A stretch of 64,000 nt of DNA from Ridgeia piscesae (GCA_025642075.2 JAODUO010001312.1:58791-122790), one strand, 5' to 3'. Numbered from the stretch's first letter, positions 46,375 through 60,220 are shown. Program-made: numbers and translations. The notes: generated by a model from the sequence alone, not told the origin.

Positions 46375-47408
46375 ATGTGCACATGCATATAGTGAAGAGC
46401 ATCAGTAACAAGGGAAGATGTTATTGTCATCATATAAGCTGTGTGCATGGAATGTTATTTTCAGGACTGACAAATGTAATCAGATAAAAAGCTGCCACCT
46501 AGAGTCCTGCTGAGAACAAAATAGTGTTGAGTTGTCAACAAGATTACACACATAATATAATTTATTGACATAACATATTTGCATCACCAGATAAGTAATC
46601 ATGTAGAACTCCCAGGGAAGAGAAAACACAACGGTTGAAAACTGAAAGAAAACTGATACACTCAGAAGTGGCATCAGGCCAACAGGGAATGATGAACAGG
46701 GCTTTATGCAGGATAAAAGTATTGCTAGTCACACATGTTGGCAATAATAGTCACACCTTTGTATGCCAATTTCACATGATAACACACAAGTTTGTATGCA
46801 TACCATGGGCTAGTCTTGTGAAGTTTTATTCAAATTCACAACATTTTGGTGAAATTCAAAGAAGGTCATGCATGTGTTTGTCAATCTTTATAAACGTTGC
46901 TCACAGCTGAACGTGACAAATTTTGAACGCATAAAGACTTTGCGACAATAGAAACTGATGCAAAAAAGAAACACACATAAGTGAAGAGAGAGTGACCCAT
47001 CGTATTATTTTATCAGTGATATGCTGTACACATGTATTATGCACCTATAATGTATCATGTGTCAAAGTTATCTCAATTGAGTTGGATGTAAAGTTAATAG
47101 TTTTGTCATCAAAAACACACTAGTACCACAATACATGTAGAATATAGCCCATCTCCATTATGGTACTTTTTAAATTATGTGAATTCTCATAAGACAAATA
47201 GTTAACACCCAGGCGAGAGGGATTTCATTTTGTTAACTGTGAATTCAAAAAATAGTTCAGTTAGCCATTATAATTATATTTACTGAAGTGTACTTATATA
47301 GATTATTAATTTTAGGCTTGAAAGTTTTTATGTATTCTGATACATTATATATACAGATAAATTATTGATAAGAATGCATGCAGTAGTTCAAGTGAGTTTG
47401 TCATAACC

Positions 47409-47505
<97 letters not shown>

Positions 47506-47980
47506 TACTGTGATAGTTGCCCTGAATAGGGATTTCCAGAATATATATATATATAATATATAAGAAGATATAACCGGTCAAGTATATATTTAATCTGTTG
47601 TGGCCTTGGCTGTGTATGTTATCCTAGCTGCCAGTGTATATATATATAGCCGATATATATATATGCGACAATGAGCTACACTTGTCCGTATTTGGCTAAA
47701 CACTACTGCAATGGCCCAGTGCCATCCATGCAACCATGCATATTCAGTCAAATAGCGCGCATGATGATGATATGATAATCAAATGATATAGCCGCATAAT
47801 ATATTAAAAATTAAGAGATTAATTATGCGTTAAAAAATTATTAAATATTTGTATCTGGTCAAATTGCGTATACCGGTGGGCGATGATGGGCTTTTCGTCC
47901 GTATCTGGAAGAATAGTCGCCCAGGCTATTCAACCGTATAGGTTGTTTGAGTTCAACAGCATAAGTCTAAACAAAATGTA
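46100..47980. other. Intron of the unrecognised minus-strand gene with AT microsatellites
   Basis: Pure AT runs lie at 46,322-46,372 and 47,409-47,498, with smaller ones at 47,540-47,560 and 47,636-47,665. I see no exon here. Confidence 0.5.
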
Positions 47981-47987
47981 TTCGCAC

Positions 47988-48089
47988 CTGCCAGTTTGCC
48001 TCTACTCTTGCCATTGCCGATTGACCTTCTCTCTTGCGCTGCAGAATTCGAGCTTTCCGTAAGGCTTCATAATGATATGCTTCCGTCAT
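47988..48089 (-). CDS. First coding exon of the unrecognised minus-strand gene
   Basis: An ATG at 48,089, preceded 12 bases upstream by an in-frame TAA, starts a 34-codon frame (MTEAYHYEALRKARILQRKR, then further residues ending EANWQ). It ends at CAG|GTGCGA in phase 0, and read-through meets a stop six codons later. The peptide is basic and helical-looking, like the N-terminus of a small cytoskeletal or ciliary protein, but I do not recognise it. The link to the exon at 37,580 is inferred from strand, phase and the absence of any other partner. Confidence 0.55.
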
Positions 48090-49982
48090 TGTGGGATCTT
48101 ATTGCAACTTGTCATACAATGGTCACTTCTGCTCAATTTATGACAGCTTTAACTTTCCCACCAACAAACAGCCTCAGCTGGCAACCGGTGTTTGCTTGTT
48201 TTGGCTGCACACCACATTCTGCAGCTTCGCATGGTTGCCATTGACAACTGGCTGTGCGCAAACTCAGAAGCGACACCCGTTTCCCGCGAGTTTCCGTTGC
48301 ACTTATTTAGTAGCTATTAAATAGTTCAACTTATCCGGAATTTTTTTGGTATTTTTGTGTGACATATATAATTACTTATATGAAAATAAATGAGGAAATA
48401 CTAATAAGTATAAGACGTTGCGCGGTTGTGTGAAACGGATGCGGCCATGTGATAGGCCTCATAGCGCATCAATCAATATGAATTTTACATCATATTTCCC
48501 ACTTAGCTGCTGTAAAAATTAATTTATGCATTACTTAGCTATTCTTCACATAAAATACATACAAGATATAGCTCCGCTACAATGAAGAAGTTTGATAAAC
48601 ACATTATATATAAGATGAATTTACGGGTTGAAGAAGGTGTGGGGGCCACATATTCTACAACACGGCATTCCTCCCGGTGCGCAAAATCGGGTTAATTAAC
48701 ATCAATTCTGCGCAAGGTGCATGTGCTGTGGAAGTTGGGAAGCATTACTTATATTATAATTCCACTTCTAGCATAAAATACTTCACTTTCTAATGTATAT
48801 ATAGTGTATTTAGAAGGCAGAGTCCACTAAAATTCATCTAAGGTAGGTCATGATAAAAGAAACGTTTCATTTCCAGTTAACAATGCAAAAATCGTGTCCT
48901 GCGAACATGTGTGAGTGTCCTCAGTTCGGCATTTGTCGACTGCGAAGAAAGTGAAATTGTGGTTATGTGTGAATAAAAGTGTGTATTTGTGTAGTAACGC
49001 AGTTCATTTTTGATGTGTATTTGCTGTGATGTTTCTTGTTGGTGTAATGCCAAATACAAAGAATATAAAGCTACGAAATTGACGTTTCCATACGAAAAGA
49101 GACCTAATTTTGATTGCGTCAAAAATATTTTAAAGCCGGTTTTGGTTTGCTTTTCATTTGTGGCCTTAGTTTATTGTTATATTCAGTTGACACTGTAAAA
49201 TAAATATGTTTTGGCGCTTAATGTGGATTTTACAAGTAGACATTATTCGGTACTGTCTTACCTATGACATGTCAGATTTTTGTGTCACCACTTGTTAACA
49301 TTCACATTGTGCTAATATTACTATTATTATGATTATGAGCAGTCGACATTATTTTAACTGGCCTTATTTTAATAATAAATCTACGCGATGGTGACAATAA
49401 CAGACTGACGAGTCAAGTTTTTAATGAAACATTATCAGTGATAACATGTGCAAAATAATTTGATTGAACTCTCTAGACATGCTCTTCCATTGTTCTGTAA
49501 GTTTTTCTGCTTTGTATAGCCTGCTGTGTCCACAAGCAGATGATCAACAAACTATTAGTGGTGTTAAGCACCTGAATATTCGGTGACCAACTGGCCTAGA
49601 CATTGTTTTACTATACAAACTGGGAATAAACTTACAACTTTACCTTTCCAAATCTAATGCATGCTTTACTACCAATATTTCAGTGCATCACCAACAGTCA
49701 GTTAATGCGTTTTCTAGTAAGTATCAAACTTTAACTGATCAAATAACTGACCTTCTCAGTGCACAAATGAAATTCTGAATAGATGTTTTGTACTACATCC
49801 AGATTCAAGACAAATTATGATTGATTTTGACAAAGCGAAGTAAATAAATACAATTTCAACCTTTTCCACTGCTAGCACAAATTGCACTTGTTTACTAAAA
49901 TGTAAGGTGTGTGTGATACAGATATGGATTCGCATATTACTCGGGAAAACAATGGCCTAAAGTATGATTTATAATGTTTCAG
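48090..49982. promoter_or_regulatory. Divergent intergenic region between the minus-strand gene and G3BP
   Basis: The two start codons point away from each other and are 1.9 kb apart, so promoters for both should lie here. G3BP has an acceptor at 49,982 just before its start codon, so at least one non-coding first exon must lie in this region. I could not fix its position. Confidence 0.4.
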
Positions 49983-50005
49983 ATTTCCAAGAAGTTGTCA
50001 ACGTC

Positions 50006-53000
50006 ATGGTCATGGAAACACCTAGCCCACAGTGTGTTGGTCGTGAGTTTGTCCGCCAGTATTACACCCTCCTTCACGAGGCCCCGGATTACCTGCACAG
50101 GTATACTTTAATACATGTTCTGTAAAACTTAAGTCTTGTCATAATGCTATACTGAAGTGTTTTTCACTAAATAAAAAATCGCTATGTGCATCTGTTTTGA
50201 AGTTGGTATACTTTGCTCTGCAGGTTCTACAGTCACGATTCCAGTTTTGTGCATGGAGGTGTGGAGAAGCCTGGTGAGGAGCAGCCCCCTGTTAGGGGAC
50301 AGTCGGTACGTGTGCATATTCACGTTGTGTGCCAATTATAGAAAGCGGTGGTTGACACAAGTTCAAGCATAGGAAATTTATTAGTCCATACCCAGACAGA
50401 TACACAATCCTCAACAGTCATTGAACACTGGAACATAATTTGCAATTGATAAAATGAGGATAAACTGTTCCTGATCATCTAGGTGTCCCTGTACTCCCTA
50501 TACTTTGGCTAGAAAATGAAGTGGTTCTAAAATATCAATGTTCAGTTATCTTAGCATTCACGTTTCACCTTTTGGTGATTGGTTCTGATAGATATCCCAG
50601 GCGGAACTGACCTCAACACTATCTGATGTGGCAATTGAGTGTACTTATAAAGATTTTTATTTTATTATATCATTCTTATTTTCTGATAGAGAAATTGAAG
50701 GTGCGACCATAAGAAGTGCTATGGTGCTCTGTTTGCAGGAGATTAATAAGAAAATAATTTCTCTGAACTTCAATGACTGCCATGCAAAGATTCGCCAGGT
50801 AGACAGCCAGGCTACGGTGGGAAATGCAGTTGTCGTGCAGGTAAGCTCGGGGTAATATTGTAAATATTAAGGTGAATAAGCATACAAGTCAGTTTTAGTT
50901 TAACAATTTCAATTAGATGTAATGCCATAGGCTTAAAATATTGCAGTATATTTATGCAAGAATTAGTACTATTACGATAATGTTTAGTTGGTCAATGTGA
51001 CTGTTTGATATGGTCACCAATTTTTGATAACATTTGCTGTTATTATTATTACTGATTAGTAATACTGATGAGTTTAAATGTCTGCATAAATGAGCTGTTG
51101 GCATATCCTGCCTGTAGGTTACGGGGGAGTTGTCAAACAACGGACAACCCATGCGTCGCTTCATGCAGACGTTTGTGTTGGCACCTCAGTCGCCAAAGAA
51201 ATACTACGTGCACAATGACATATTTCGCTACCAGGATGAGGTCTTCCATGATAACGACAATGAGACTGAGATCCAGGATGAAACTGTGGGTGAGTCGTGG
51301 ATAAAATTTGGTATGAAATAGAGTTGTATATTAAAGGATAGGGAATTAGACAGATTATATAGCAAGTTAATTGTCTTGATGGGATAAGGCAGGAACATAT
51401 ATGGACGTATGTTCCATATCGTTGTGATGACTGAAAGTTATTCAGCATTATTGTCATTAAACATTTATTTTATTTGAATAAGAGATTTTGCTTAATGCTG
51501 ATAGTTGCTCATTTTGGATTTAATCCAGACTTTCTTTGGATTGAAACTTCTGAATGCTACGGCCATGTACATTTGGCACTTGCTGTGGAATTGTACACTC
51601 TGACTAGTTCTGTGTGTTCACATAGAAAGAAAATAAGATCCTAAAAACAACATAATATGGGCAACCTGGCTAGAAACCAAAGCCACCACGCTTACAATGG
51701 TGTTATTCTGTACATGTTATGAATGCAACATTGTGCACACAAACTATATAGAAAATGGACTTGGCATAAAATATACATAAGTTTGATGCCAATGTATCTG
51801 GTACACACTGGTGTTGAAAGTAATGCAAGTGTTGATTTGCAGACTCTGAGCCTGACAATGTGGACACAGGATCACAACCAGAAGTTGTATCCGAACCTAG
51901 TGTTTCCCCATTCTATGAGCAACAAGAAGTGCAGCCAATGAGGTAAGCATCAACTGATCAAAGGCAAAAGTATTGCCAACTGAATAAACCATGATGTTCA
52001 CACATGTCACATCAGTCTTCAACTATATCAGTTGTCCAAGATTTTTCTTTGAAATCATTCATTGACATATTTTGGAGTTATTATCATTCTTTGTAGGTAC
52101 TTGTCCAAGGTCCACTGAGGTGGACCTTGGACATTTACTTGGCTGTTAGTCCAGCCTAGATCAATTCATTATCACCATTTGTTTATCAAAATCAGATAAT
52201 ATAATTTTTTAGAGATTTGTGTTTCTGCCAGACTAGTAATGTTTGGGAAATAGAGGTAATTATTTGAATGCATGGTACTGCTCACTTGTTATTGTATACT
52301 GGTAACTTTAAATACATTTTATCGAGATTTCATGAACTGAGGGAATGATCTGTACATGATGACATTGCCGTGGTTCCTATGGCAATGTACAGATATGTTA
52401 TCACAGAGTACAACTATACAACTAATTCAGGGATTATTCAGCAGAGTTGTGCACTTTGTGTAGAATATCTACCAGGGGTATTGTGTATTCACCACATCTG
52501 ACGTGCAAGGACGTTTTACAGTGACATTAACTGAAATAGAAAAAAGCAAGATAATGTGTTACAAGAACCAGTGTTATAAAGGACTGTTTGTTTGTTGTAG
52601 CAATGGCAATGTGCATACGGAGGAGCCAGTGGAGCCAGTCAGTGCTCCGTCGTCTGTTGACACGGAGAAGGCCATGGAGCAGCCAGAGGTGCAGGAGCAG
52701 CCACCAGTAATGTTGGAGCCACAGGAGCCAGAGAAGACTCCAGAGCCGGAGCCACAGCATGAGCAACCAGGTAAACATTTACGTATAAGGTTCATCCAAG
52801 TGGAGCAATAAGAGCCGTAGTAGTAATTTATTGTGTGACATTTTGGAGTTGTGCAGTTACATGTTTACAAGCAAACATCAAGGCCATTTTTATTGTCGTT
52901 ATGTTATCTTCAGTTTTAATCTTGCTGTAAGGAACATGTTGGATCGTAGTTAGTCTGTTCCAAATAAATGTCGTTCTTTTGAGTCAATGGATATGTAAAA

Positions 53001-56000
53001 CAGTGGATGCTAAAATGTGGGTTCTATAGATTTTTTATAACAAGTGTTCAGTAGTCCACAAATGTGATTCACCAATTGGAAACACCAAAATTATGCTCAC
53101 TGTTTCAGGCATCCTAGACAGATCTTATGTAATATCCATATTTCTATGCTGTGACTTACCCCTGATTTGTGAGACATCTGATTACAGTTCAACCTGAGGT
53201 GAAGAAGCCGTTCTCTTGGGCTGATATGGCCAGTAAGAACAGTGGTTCAAACATGGCCTCGCAAGTACAGTCTGCACCAACGATGGCTGCCAAGCCGCCA
53301 CCAATGAAGGCAGAAGTGAAGCTTGACAATGCTGCAGGACCAGCAGGACCACAGCCTCAGAGGGCTCCAAGGTGAGTTGTTTGTACTGTTGATGTGATAT
53401 GTGTTCAGATGTATCATATGCATTTGACAGTTTGGACATTTGTCTTTGTTTATCCAGATGGCTCATCTAGGTAGAGAGGGGCCATTTTGGACAATGCAGA
53501 ACCCAACGATCAAATTATGGACCATTATTAGTATGAGTATATGTGTATTATTAGGCCTACCATTTTTCTATTTAGTGATGAAACTTGCGACATGAACCAA
53601 GTTTGTATTACCTAATTTAATTACATTATACAATTATACTATGAGTGCATTCTTTATTTTCGGCAGCCAAACATTAAATTATGGTATTGTTCAGTTTATT
53701 TAAATAAAAGAACGGTCTTGGGCATCTATAAAAATATTAAACTCTTCTAGATTTTAACTGCTATTAGCCTGTTACATCATTTATATTGTGTGATGGAAAT
53801 TAGAATTGTTACAACAGAGGCTGGGACCAGGGCCAAATTTTGGCTCTGGTCACCTCTGGGGTTAAGAATTATTACTGGTCTTTGTACTTAGCAGATACTT
53901 CTGTTTGTGTTTGCAGAATAAGGTATTTCTGAACAATTATAAATATGTTTGTACATTTTAATATAAGATTATGTTTTGCAAGGGCGTGTTGACTCGATCT
54001 GTGTGCCGCGTGCTACAAAAAGGGCGCTTCCAAACAATTTTGGTGGGACAATGTAACAAATATTGCGCCAATGCTGCGGGCCGTTGCCTGCATTGACCCC
54101 TGTTTATCAAAAATTGTGTGCATACAATATGGGGTGGGCATATGCATAAATTGCATACATATACAGATGCGTAAGGCCCTGTACGTCATGTTGTTGCTAT
54201 TTCAATTCAGGCCTGTGTTGATGCTGACATTCCTGTTTTGTCAAACCCACCTCCAGTTGCCAGCATTAGCCGATAAAAGTGCACAAGTATTAATTTACTC
54301 GTATTTCACAAAAAGTGTGGCATGGAAAGTTGAAAGTAATTCTGTAGTCAACATTATGGGATGAACCGTTGACTAAAGAGTTCCAAGCAAAGCTTATCTA
54401 GTTGTGTCCGCAGTCTGGTGTGTTGTCACATGGGTGGTTGTGTGTCAGGCCGTCACGTATGGACCGCGGGGGACGAGAACAACGCGACGGAGGAAGTAGA
54501 CCAATGGGGGATGAGGACATGAACCGGAGGTCACGGTATCCGGACAACCAGCAGCTGTTTGTTGGCAATCTACCACACACCATATCAGAGATTGAATTGA
54601 TAAGTTATTTTGAAAGTAAGTTATGAACTATGTTTCTTGAAGTCATGATTTATACCACATTATCGCAAGTTGGGCTGCTGTTTTTCTTCTCAATTGTTCT
54701 ACTGTAAAGGTTTACAATTAGCCTGTATCCTTTGTTGATTATTATTTGCAGACTAGAATCGCCAGACATTTGTTATAGTCACCATTGTTCTGCAAAATTA
54801 ATATAAATACTGTTGTGCTACATTATCCAGAGTATCTTTTGTTACTTGATTTGTTCGAAGACATGCTTTGTCATAATAAAAGAAGAAATATCCACAGTAT
54901 GCATTCAAACTAGAGAAATGGGAATATATATACAATAACTAAGACATGAAAGAAGAATAAAATACATGCCATTTTGTAGTCTGCTTATCAGCGACTTCTG
55001 GGCATAACACATACACGCGCACGTACACATTACCACACGCACACCACTATAGCTAAAGTCAATCTCTGATTATGTTGACACAGCTCGGTGGAAAAGTAAG
55101 TTTTTAAGTGATTTTTTTGTATGTGGTCTCAATCAGGTATCTCCTGCTTGATGGACTGTCTTTGAAACAATGTTTGGCAGGGTAGGGAGGATCAATGTGA
55201 ACTCATCTTAGACATCAGCTGACCATGCAAACACGCTGTCATGAGAGTGATTGACACTTCATAATTATAACACGTAGGCTGGTGCCTTGTTAAGTTGCTT
55301 GCTACTTATTCTCAGTTTCGTTATATTGTACTTTTCTTTTGCAGAGTTTGGTGCCGTTGTAGACGTACGGATTAACAGGAAGACAAATAGAGATGTGCCA
55401 GTAAGTGCATTAAAATTCCTTCATGCTTAAACTGGAGCCTAATATATTCACATTGCAAATGCATACCTAATTAAATAGGTATGGCTGTTATATAGACCTT
55501 TAATAAATGCATACTGAATATAATGTTCTGTTCTCAAATTGTAGAGTAGGTTTTGCTGAGTAAAATATTTGTTTCCCAGAACTCTGTTTCCACTGATACA
55601 TTTAACAGATATGACAGTAAACATTATTGCAGTCTTGCACCCTTGCACGCCAGGGTTTGCTGCAGCTGATTATGTCAGTACCAGCTCTTCTCTACCCCAC
55701 ATCCCTTTCAAAAACTACCCATGGTACTCTTAACGTCAGCCAATAAAATTGCCTGCGAGTTGGTTAAAGTCATAAATATTTATCCTACAATATCATTCGT
55801 ATGTGTGGTTGGCAAAATATAAAAAGGATGTTGCTATCTGAAACTTATTCTTTTTGTTTCAGCATTTTGGCTTCGTTGTATTTGAAGAGGCGATTGCTGT
55901 GCAAAATGTATTAGAACAAAAGGTATGTAAATGTGGTGTACCATAAAATGTAACAGTGTAACCATGACAGTGTACACAATTTTTTAGTTAGTTTACCATT

Positions 56001-57565
56001 ACATAGCAATAATTTTGCCACAAAATGCAAATTCAAACGTGTCATATTTGTGATAAATTAAATATGTAAGAGACTTCATTTTATTATATAATGTATGATA
56101 AACCCATAAAATATTGTATACAACAGATAAAGCATTTCTATGTTGCTGTATACTTCTGTAAAAGATGGGCTGTAATATTATTGAAGTGTTTATTCAGCTC
56201 ATGGAAATGATTGCTGGAAGTTACACTGAAACAGTTTTTTTTATAAAGGCCCAGTTGTATAGCGATGTACCTGACTGGTGATCAGCTGACACTGAGGAAT
56301 ATGAGAGAGAATAGCGACATATTTACTCTGAGATCCTAATTGATCTCGAACCACTCATGATTTGAGCTACAACGAAAGATCAACAGTCGCACCTGCTGTT
56401 ATCAGGTTTCGGATCAGATAGAACCCGATTTACAAAAAAAAAGATGTTACCACAAATTGGCCTTACAAGCCTATGTCTCAAGGGTGTTATAACAGTTCCT
56501 GGTTCCTATTGTATGTGTGTGTGTACCTAGTAAACATGTTCAAATCATAGAACAAAAAACTACTGATGTACACAAATAATTGGTATGGATTATGTGTATT
56601 TGAAAATAAAATCATGAAAGTAATAGTTTTCCAGAACATAGTAGTACAGAAATAATATACGTGTGGTACAATAAGGGTATTGGCTTCCTGTCCGATATTG
56701 TATCATCTTTAAGATGTGTACCATTACTTACCCGCACTTTAGTGTAAGCAACAATCGTATTTATAGTCTACTTACTCCTGTAAGAAAACCTGTTCACCTT
56801 CGGTCATCCAGTTCTATTTGTTTTTTGTCCCTAAAGGCAAAGTATTGGGACTAGGGATTTTACTGTGGGTGTGCCTACTCAGGAATATGCTTCCTTCTAG
56901 TGTTAAATCAGTTGAAAATATTGCTAAATGTTGCCATCATTTAAAGGCATACCTTTACAACCTTGCCTATCCACCATAGCTCAATGGTGTATCAATCAAT
57001 CTGACGACAACTGGATTTGTTTATTGATTCTGAGATCGGTCAACCCTTTTGTATTGATGCGCTTTTGAGCTTGGTTTCTAAGGATTTAGGTGCAATAGAA
57101 GTTACCTAATTATTATTACCAGGTAGTACAACTGCAGATTCGTCTTTCCTGCATGCGCTTTTGAATAAGTTACTTGTTTTGTCACACGAAATTTTTGGCC
57201 AGAATTCAAACAACATAAATATGACAGAATGAAGAGCTGTGATGTATTTGTTGTGATGTGAAGAAATGTGAGATGTGTTAATTGAGCTTGTGATGTGTTT
57301 GCAGCCAATCATGCTGGGCGACCACCGTCTGAATGTGGAGGAGAAGAAGCAGCGCAGTGAGCAGGGCGGGCGTCCTGGCAGTGGCACGCGTCTAGGAGGG
57401 CGTCCTGGCAGCATGGGCGGCATGGGGCGTGGCGGTATGGGGGGACGTGGTGGCAATCGTGGGGGGTTCGGCAGCTCGTCTGGTAGAGGGGCAGAGAACA
57501 GCCGAATGGGCGGAGGTGGTGGTGGTGGAGGTGGGCGTGGCTTTGGCGTACCGAGGGCACGCTAA
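50006..57565 (+). CDS. G3BP: Ras GTPase-activating protein-binding protein (stress-granule scaffold), 11 coding exons
   Basis: G3BP nucleates stress granules in the cytoplasm by RNA-driven condensation. Coding exons are 50006-50100, 50224-50305, 50739-50840, 51118-51289, 51843-51942, 52601-52770, 53188-53371, 54449-54615, 55345-55400, 55863-55922 and 57305-57565. All phases match and give 482 residues; human G3BP2 has 482 and G3BP1 466. The NTF2-like domain (about 1-135) begins [20 protein letters not shown] and keeps the partner-groove phenylalanines at 15 and 33 and the FRYQDEVF segment. An acidic, Pro/Glu-rich disordered stretch follows, then [13 protein letters not shown]. The RRM has RNP2 LFVGNL and RNP1 FGFVVF, and is followed by [15 protein letters not shown]. 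The tail is an RGG/Gly-rich region ending GFGVPRAR. Vertebrates have two paralogues; I cannot tell whether this is the only copy. Confidence 0.96.
52102..52133. repeat. Perfect 14-bp inverted repeat with TGAG loop in a G3BP intron
   Basis: TGTCCAAGGTCCAC, loop TGAG, then the exact reverse complement. It lies in the intron between G3BP exons 5 and 6. Confidence 0.85.
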
Positions 57566-58904
57566 CCATACACAGCTGGTGCTTTGTGGCGACGACGACA
57601 AATGTACATGGAATTCTACAGATGAGGGGGAACTGAAGGAGGGTTTGCAGTGTCTGCCAACTACAGCGTTGTGGGCCATCTGACACAGTTCTACAGCTCG
57701 ACCCATACACCGGAATCGCTGTGATTTTAGTGTGAACATTCGCTAAAACCAATTCGTCTTTCTTGGTGTCAAAGGGTGACAGGACTGTTGAAAGGTCATC
57801 TGTGACACGTGAAGTCAGCAGTGGTCCTCGTGCACTTTGGTTCCCCAGAAGGAAATACCACACAGAATACACTGGCAAAACACAAACAATCAAGGACGGA
57901 TCTCGGCTGATTTAGCACTGGTGATTTTTGTGTAGGGTATAATTTGAATCGTTACCATAAGGTTTTGTAGCTTTCTGTTGATACCGCTGCTGAACCATGT
58001 CGCTCGACTTGAACGTTTGTCAGACATCACCTGTGTTCAGCAAGCCATTGAGCACTTTGTCAGTGATGGTTTTACCTCTAGGAACAAACCAACCACGTCG
58101 CTCACGGCAGCTGTAGTGTCTGCATTGTGTCCCAGTCGTAATCCAATCAATGGTTGCAAAAACCAACCACAGACAATACACTGTTTTGTGTTTAAATTAT
58201 TCGCATTACGTGGATTATATTGTTGGGAACAGCAAGTTCGGCGACTTAACAATGCTGCATTGTGGGCCAACCTGCCGAGTTGATGGCGTGAATGATCATT
58301 ATAAGTTAGCAGAGTTGGGAGCTGCAGCAGTTTGCCATATAATATGACTAAGGGGTTTCTCTTTGGAGCCTTTAATCATTTGAAAGCCTGTGTTTGTGTA
58401 ATCTGTTTTATGCTTGTTCTGTGATCGGCTGCATTATTATTTATGAGCTCATCTCCATATCTGTTTACAAGCTGAATGTTCCTGCAGTGTCATGTAAATT
58501 ATTAATGTTTATATATTAGCGATACAGAAATAATTTACTTTTATATCGGTGTGTAGGCAAAGAAAAAGAACAGGACGGTGCCTGGGATTCAGCATAACTT
58601 TGTGGTATGTCATATGGGCTGAACATGAGGACCAACACTCCTAAAAAGATTGGTGGGGCTTTTTTGCATGTTTTTATTACCTGTCTGTGCCACTTTAATT
58701 TATCGTCTAGTCTGTTGGTGCAGTTGAACCTGCTCTTTGGGTAAGACAGAGCTCCGGTGTTTTCATTTCTGCCTTCTTTACACAAAAGTTACATTAGTAC
58801 TTGCGACTAGTTGGTCCTACCTTGCTCACAATGAATAATTCAGCTGTCGGAACTAATGAATGATAACGTATTTGTGAACAGCACATGTTTTGACAGAAAA
58901 TAAA
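57566..58904 (+). other. Presumed G3BP 3' UTR
   Basis: No gene is seen on either strand here. The first canonical AATAAA downstream of the G3BP stop is at 58,899-58,904, so the 3' UTR may be about 1.3 kb long. An earlier non-canonical site is possible. Confidence 0.45.
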
Positions 58905-59569
58905 TTCTCTTTGAGTGAACTTATACATTATAGGTTTGTGTTGTATGTATGGATCAGTGTTTAGCTGAACAACAGCAAAGTACAATTTTCACAACAATCT
59001 GCATCTGGTTCTCAACCATACAAAACATCACCTCTTGGTAGACTTGTTCCTTTAAATGCCAATTTTTATGCATCACTTTTTAAACTCAGAAATCATTAAT
59101 ACACTTCAGTAAATTGGCAACCTGGAATGGAAGAATGCTTTGTAATGTCCCCAAATATTAACAGCTATAATACTGCATCCCACACAAGCCCCTAGGGTTT
59201 GAGGGTAACATGTTTAACTTGCTACATAACACTTCATAATTACACACAGATATTTGTTGCATAAAGGTTCACATCAAGTGTTTTTTTGAAAAATGGGCAC
59301 ATGTTTATGTTTGTATATTTTAACATCTGCACATACAACCTGCATGTACACTAAGAGTCAAAGAGCATAACAAAATGCAGTTGACATTTTAAGTCTGTAT
59401 AGCTTCCAAGTCCAGAAGTTTCTGAATTGTGCAAAGAAGAATATATCCCAGGTTTAGTCATTTTTGTGCAGTTGCAGTTTTTAGTAAACCTCAAATCATA
59501 GGGGTGCTGTTGGATGTATCTGACAGGCCCTTGCACGGGGGTGGGGGGTGCAGTTGTCGATTTTGTTGA

Positions 59570-60120
59570 ACCTCTAAGGTGGTTGTTATAAATACTTTGG
59601 TGAGCCTCAAGACAGTGTTGCCTTAACTTCCCCCCTTAAGGTGGGTGTTGTTAAAAAATACTTTGGTAAGCCTCAAGGGGGTGTTGCTAAAATACTTTGG
59701 TGAGCCCAAAGGGAGTGTTGCTAAAAATACTATTGAGCCTCAAGGAAGTGTTAACAAACTTTGGTGAGCCTCAAGTGGGTGTTGCTAAAATACTTTGGTG
59801 AGCCCAAAGGGGTGTTTCCAAATAATACTGGTGAGCCTCAAGGTGGTGCTGTTAAAAATACTTTGGTGAGCCTCAAGGGGTGTTGTGAAAAATAATTTGG
59901 TGAGCCTTAAGGGGGTGTTGTTAAAATACTTTGGTGAGCCTTAAGGGGGTGTTGTTAAAAATAACTTGGTGAGCCTTAAGGGGGTGTTGTTAAAAATACT
60001 TAGGTGAGCCTCAAGGGGGTGTTGTTAAAAACACCATTGTTTGATGAGCCTCAAGGGGGTGTTGTTAAAATACTTTGGTGAGCCTCAAGAGGATGTTGTT
60101 AAAAATATTTTGGTGAACCT
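59570..60120. repeat. About 35-bp minisatellite between G3BP and SPARC, about 16 copies
   Basis: The unit ggtgagcctcaagggggtgttgttaaaaatacttt repeats at 34-35 bp (ggtgagcc at 59,899, 59,933, 59,968 and 60,003). Units differ mainly in the lengths of their G and A runs, which may be real or consensus noise. It lies between the converging 3' ends of G3BP and SPARC. Confidence 0.85.
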
Positions 60121-60214
60121 AAAAATCTAGATTTCAAAAGTTGAAAAAAGTACAAGTGTGCTACAACTTTGACACGATCAGTAACAAAGTGTCAGTGTAT
60201 GTGCGTTAACATTG

Positions 60215-60220
60215 TTTATT
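60215..60220 (-). terminator. Candidate poly(A) signal for SPARC
   Basis: TTTATT on the plus strand is AATAAA for the minus-strand gene, about 320 bp past the SPARC stop codon. Confidence 0.45.
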
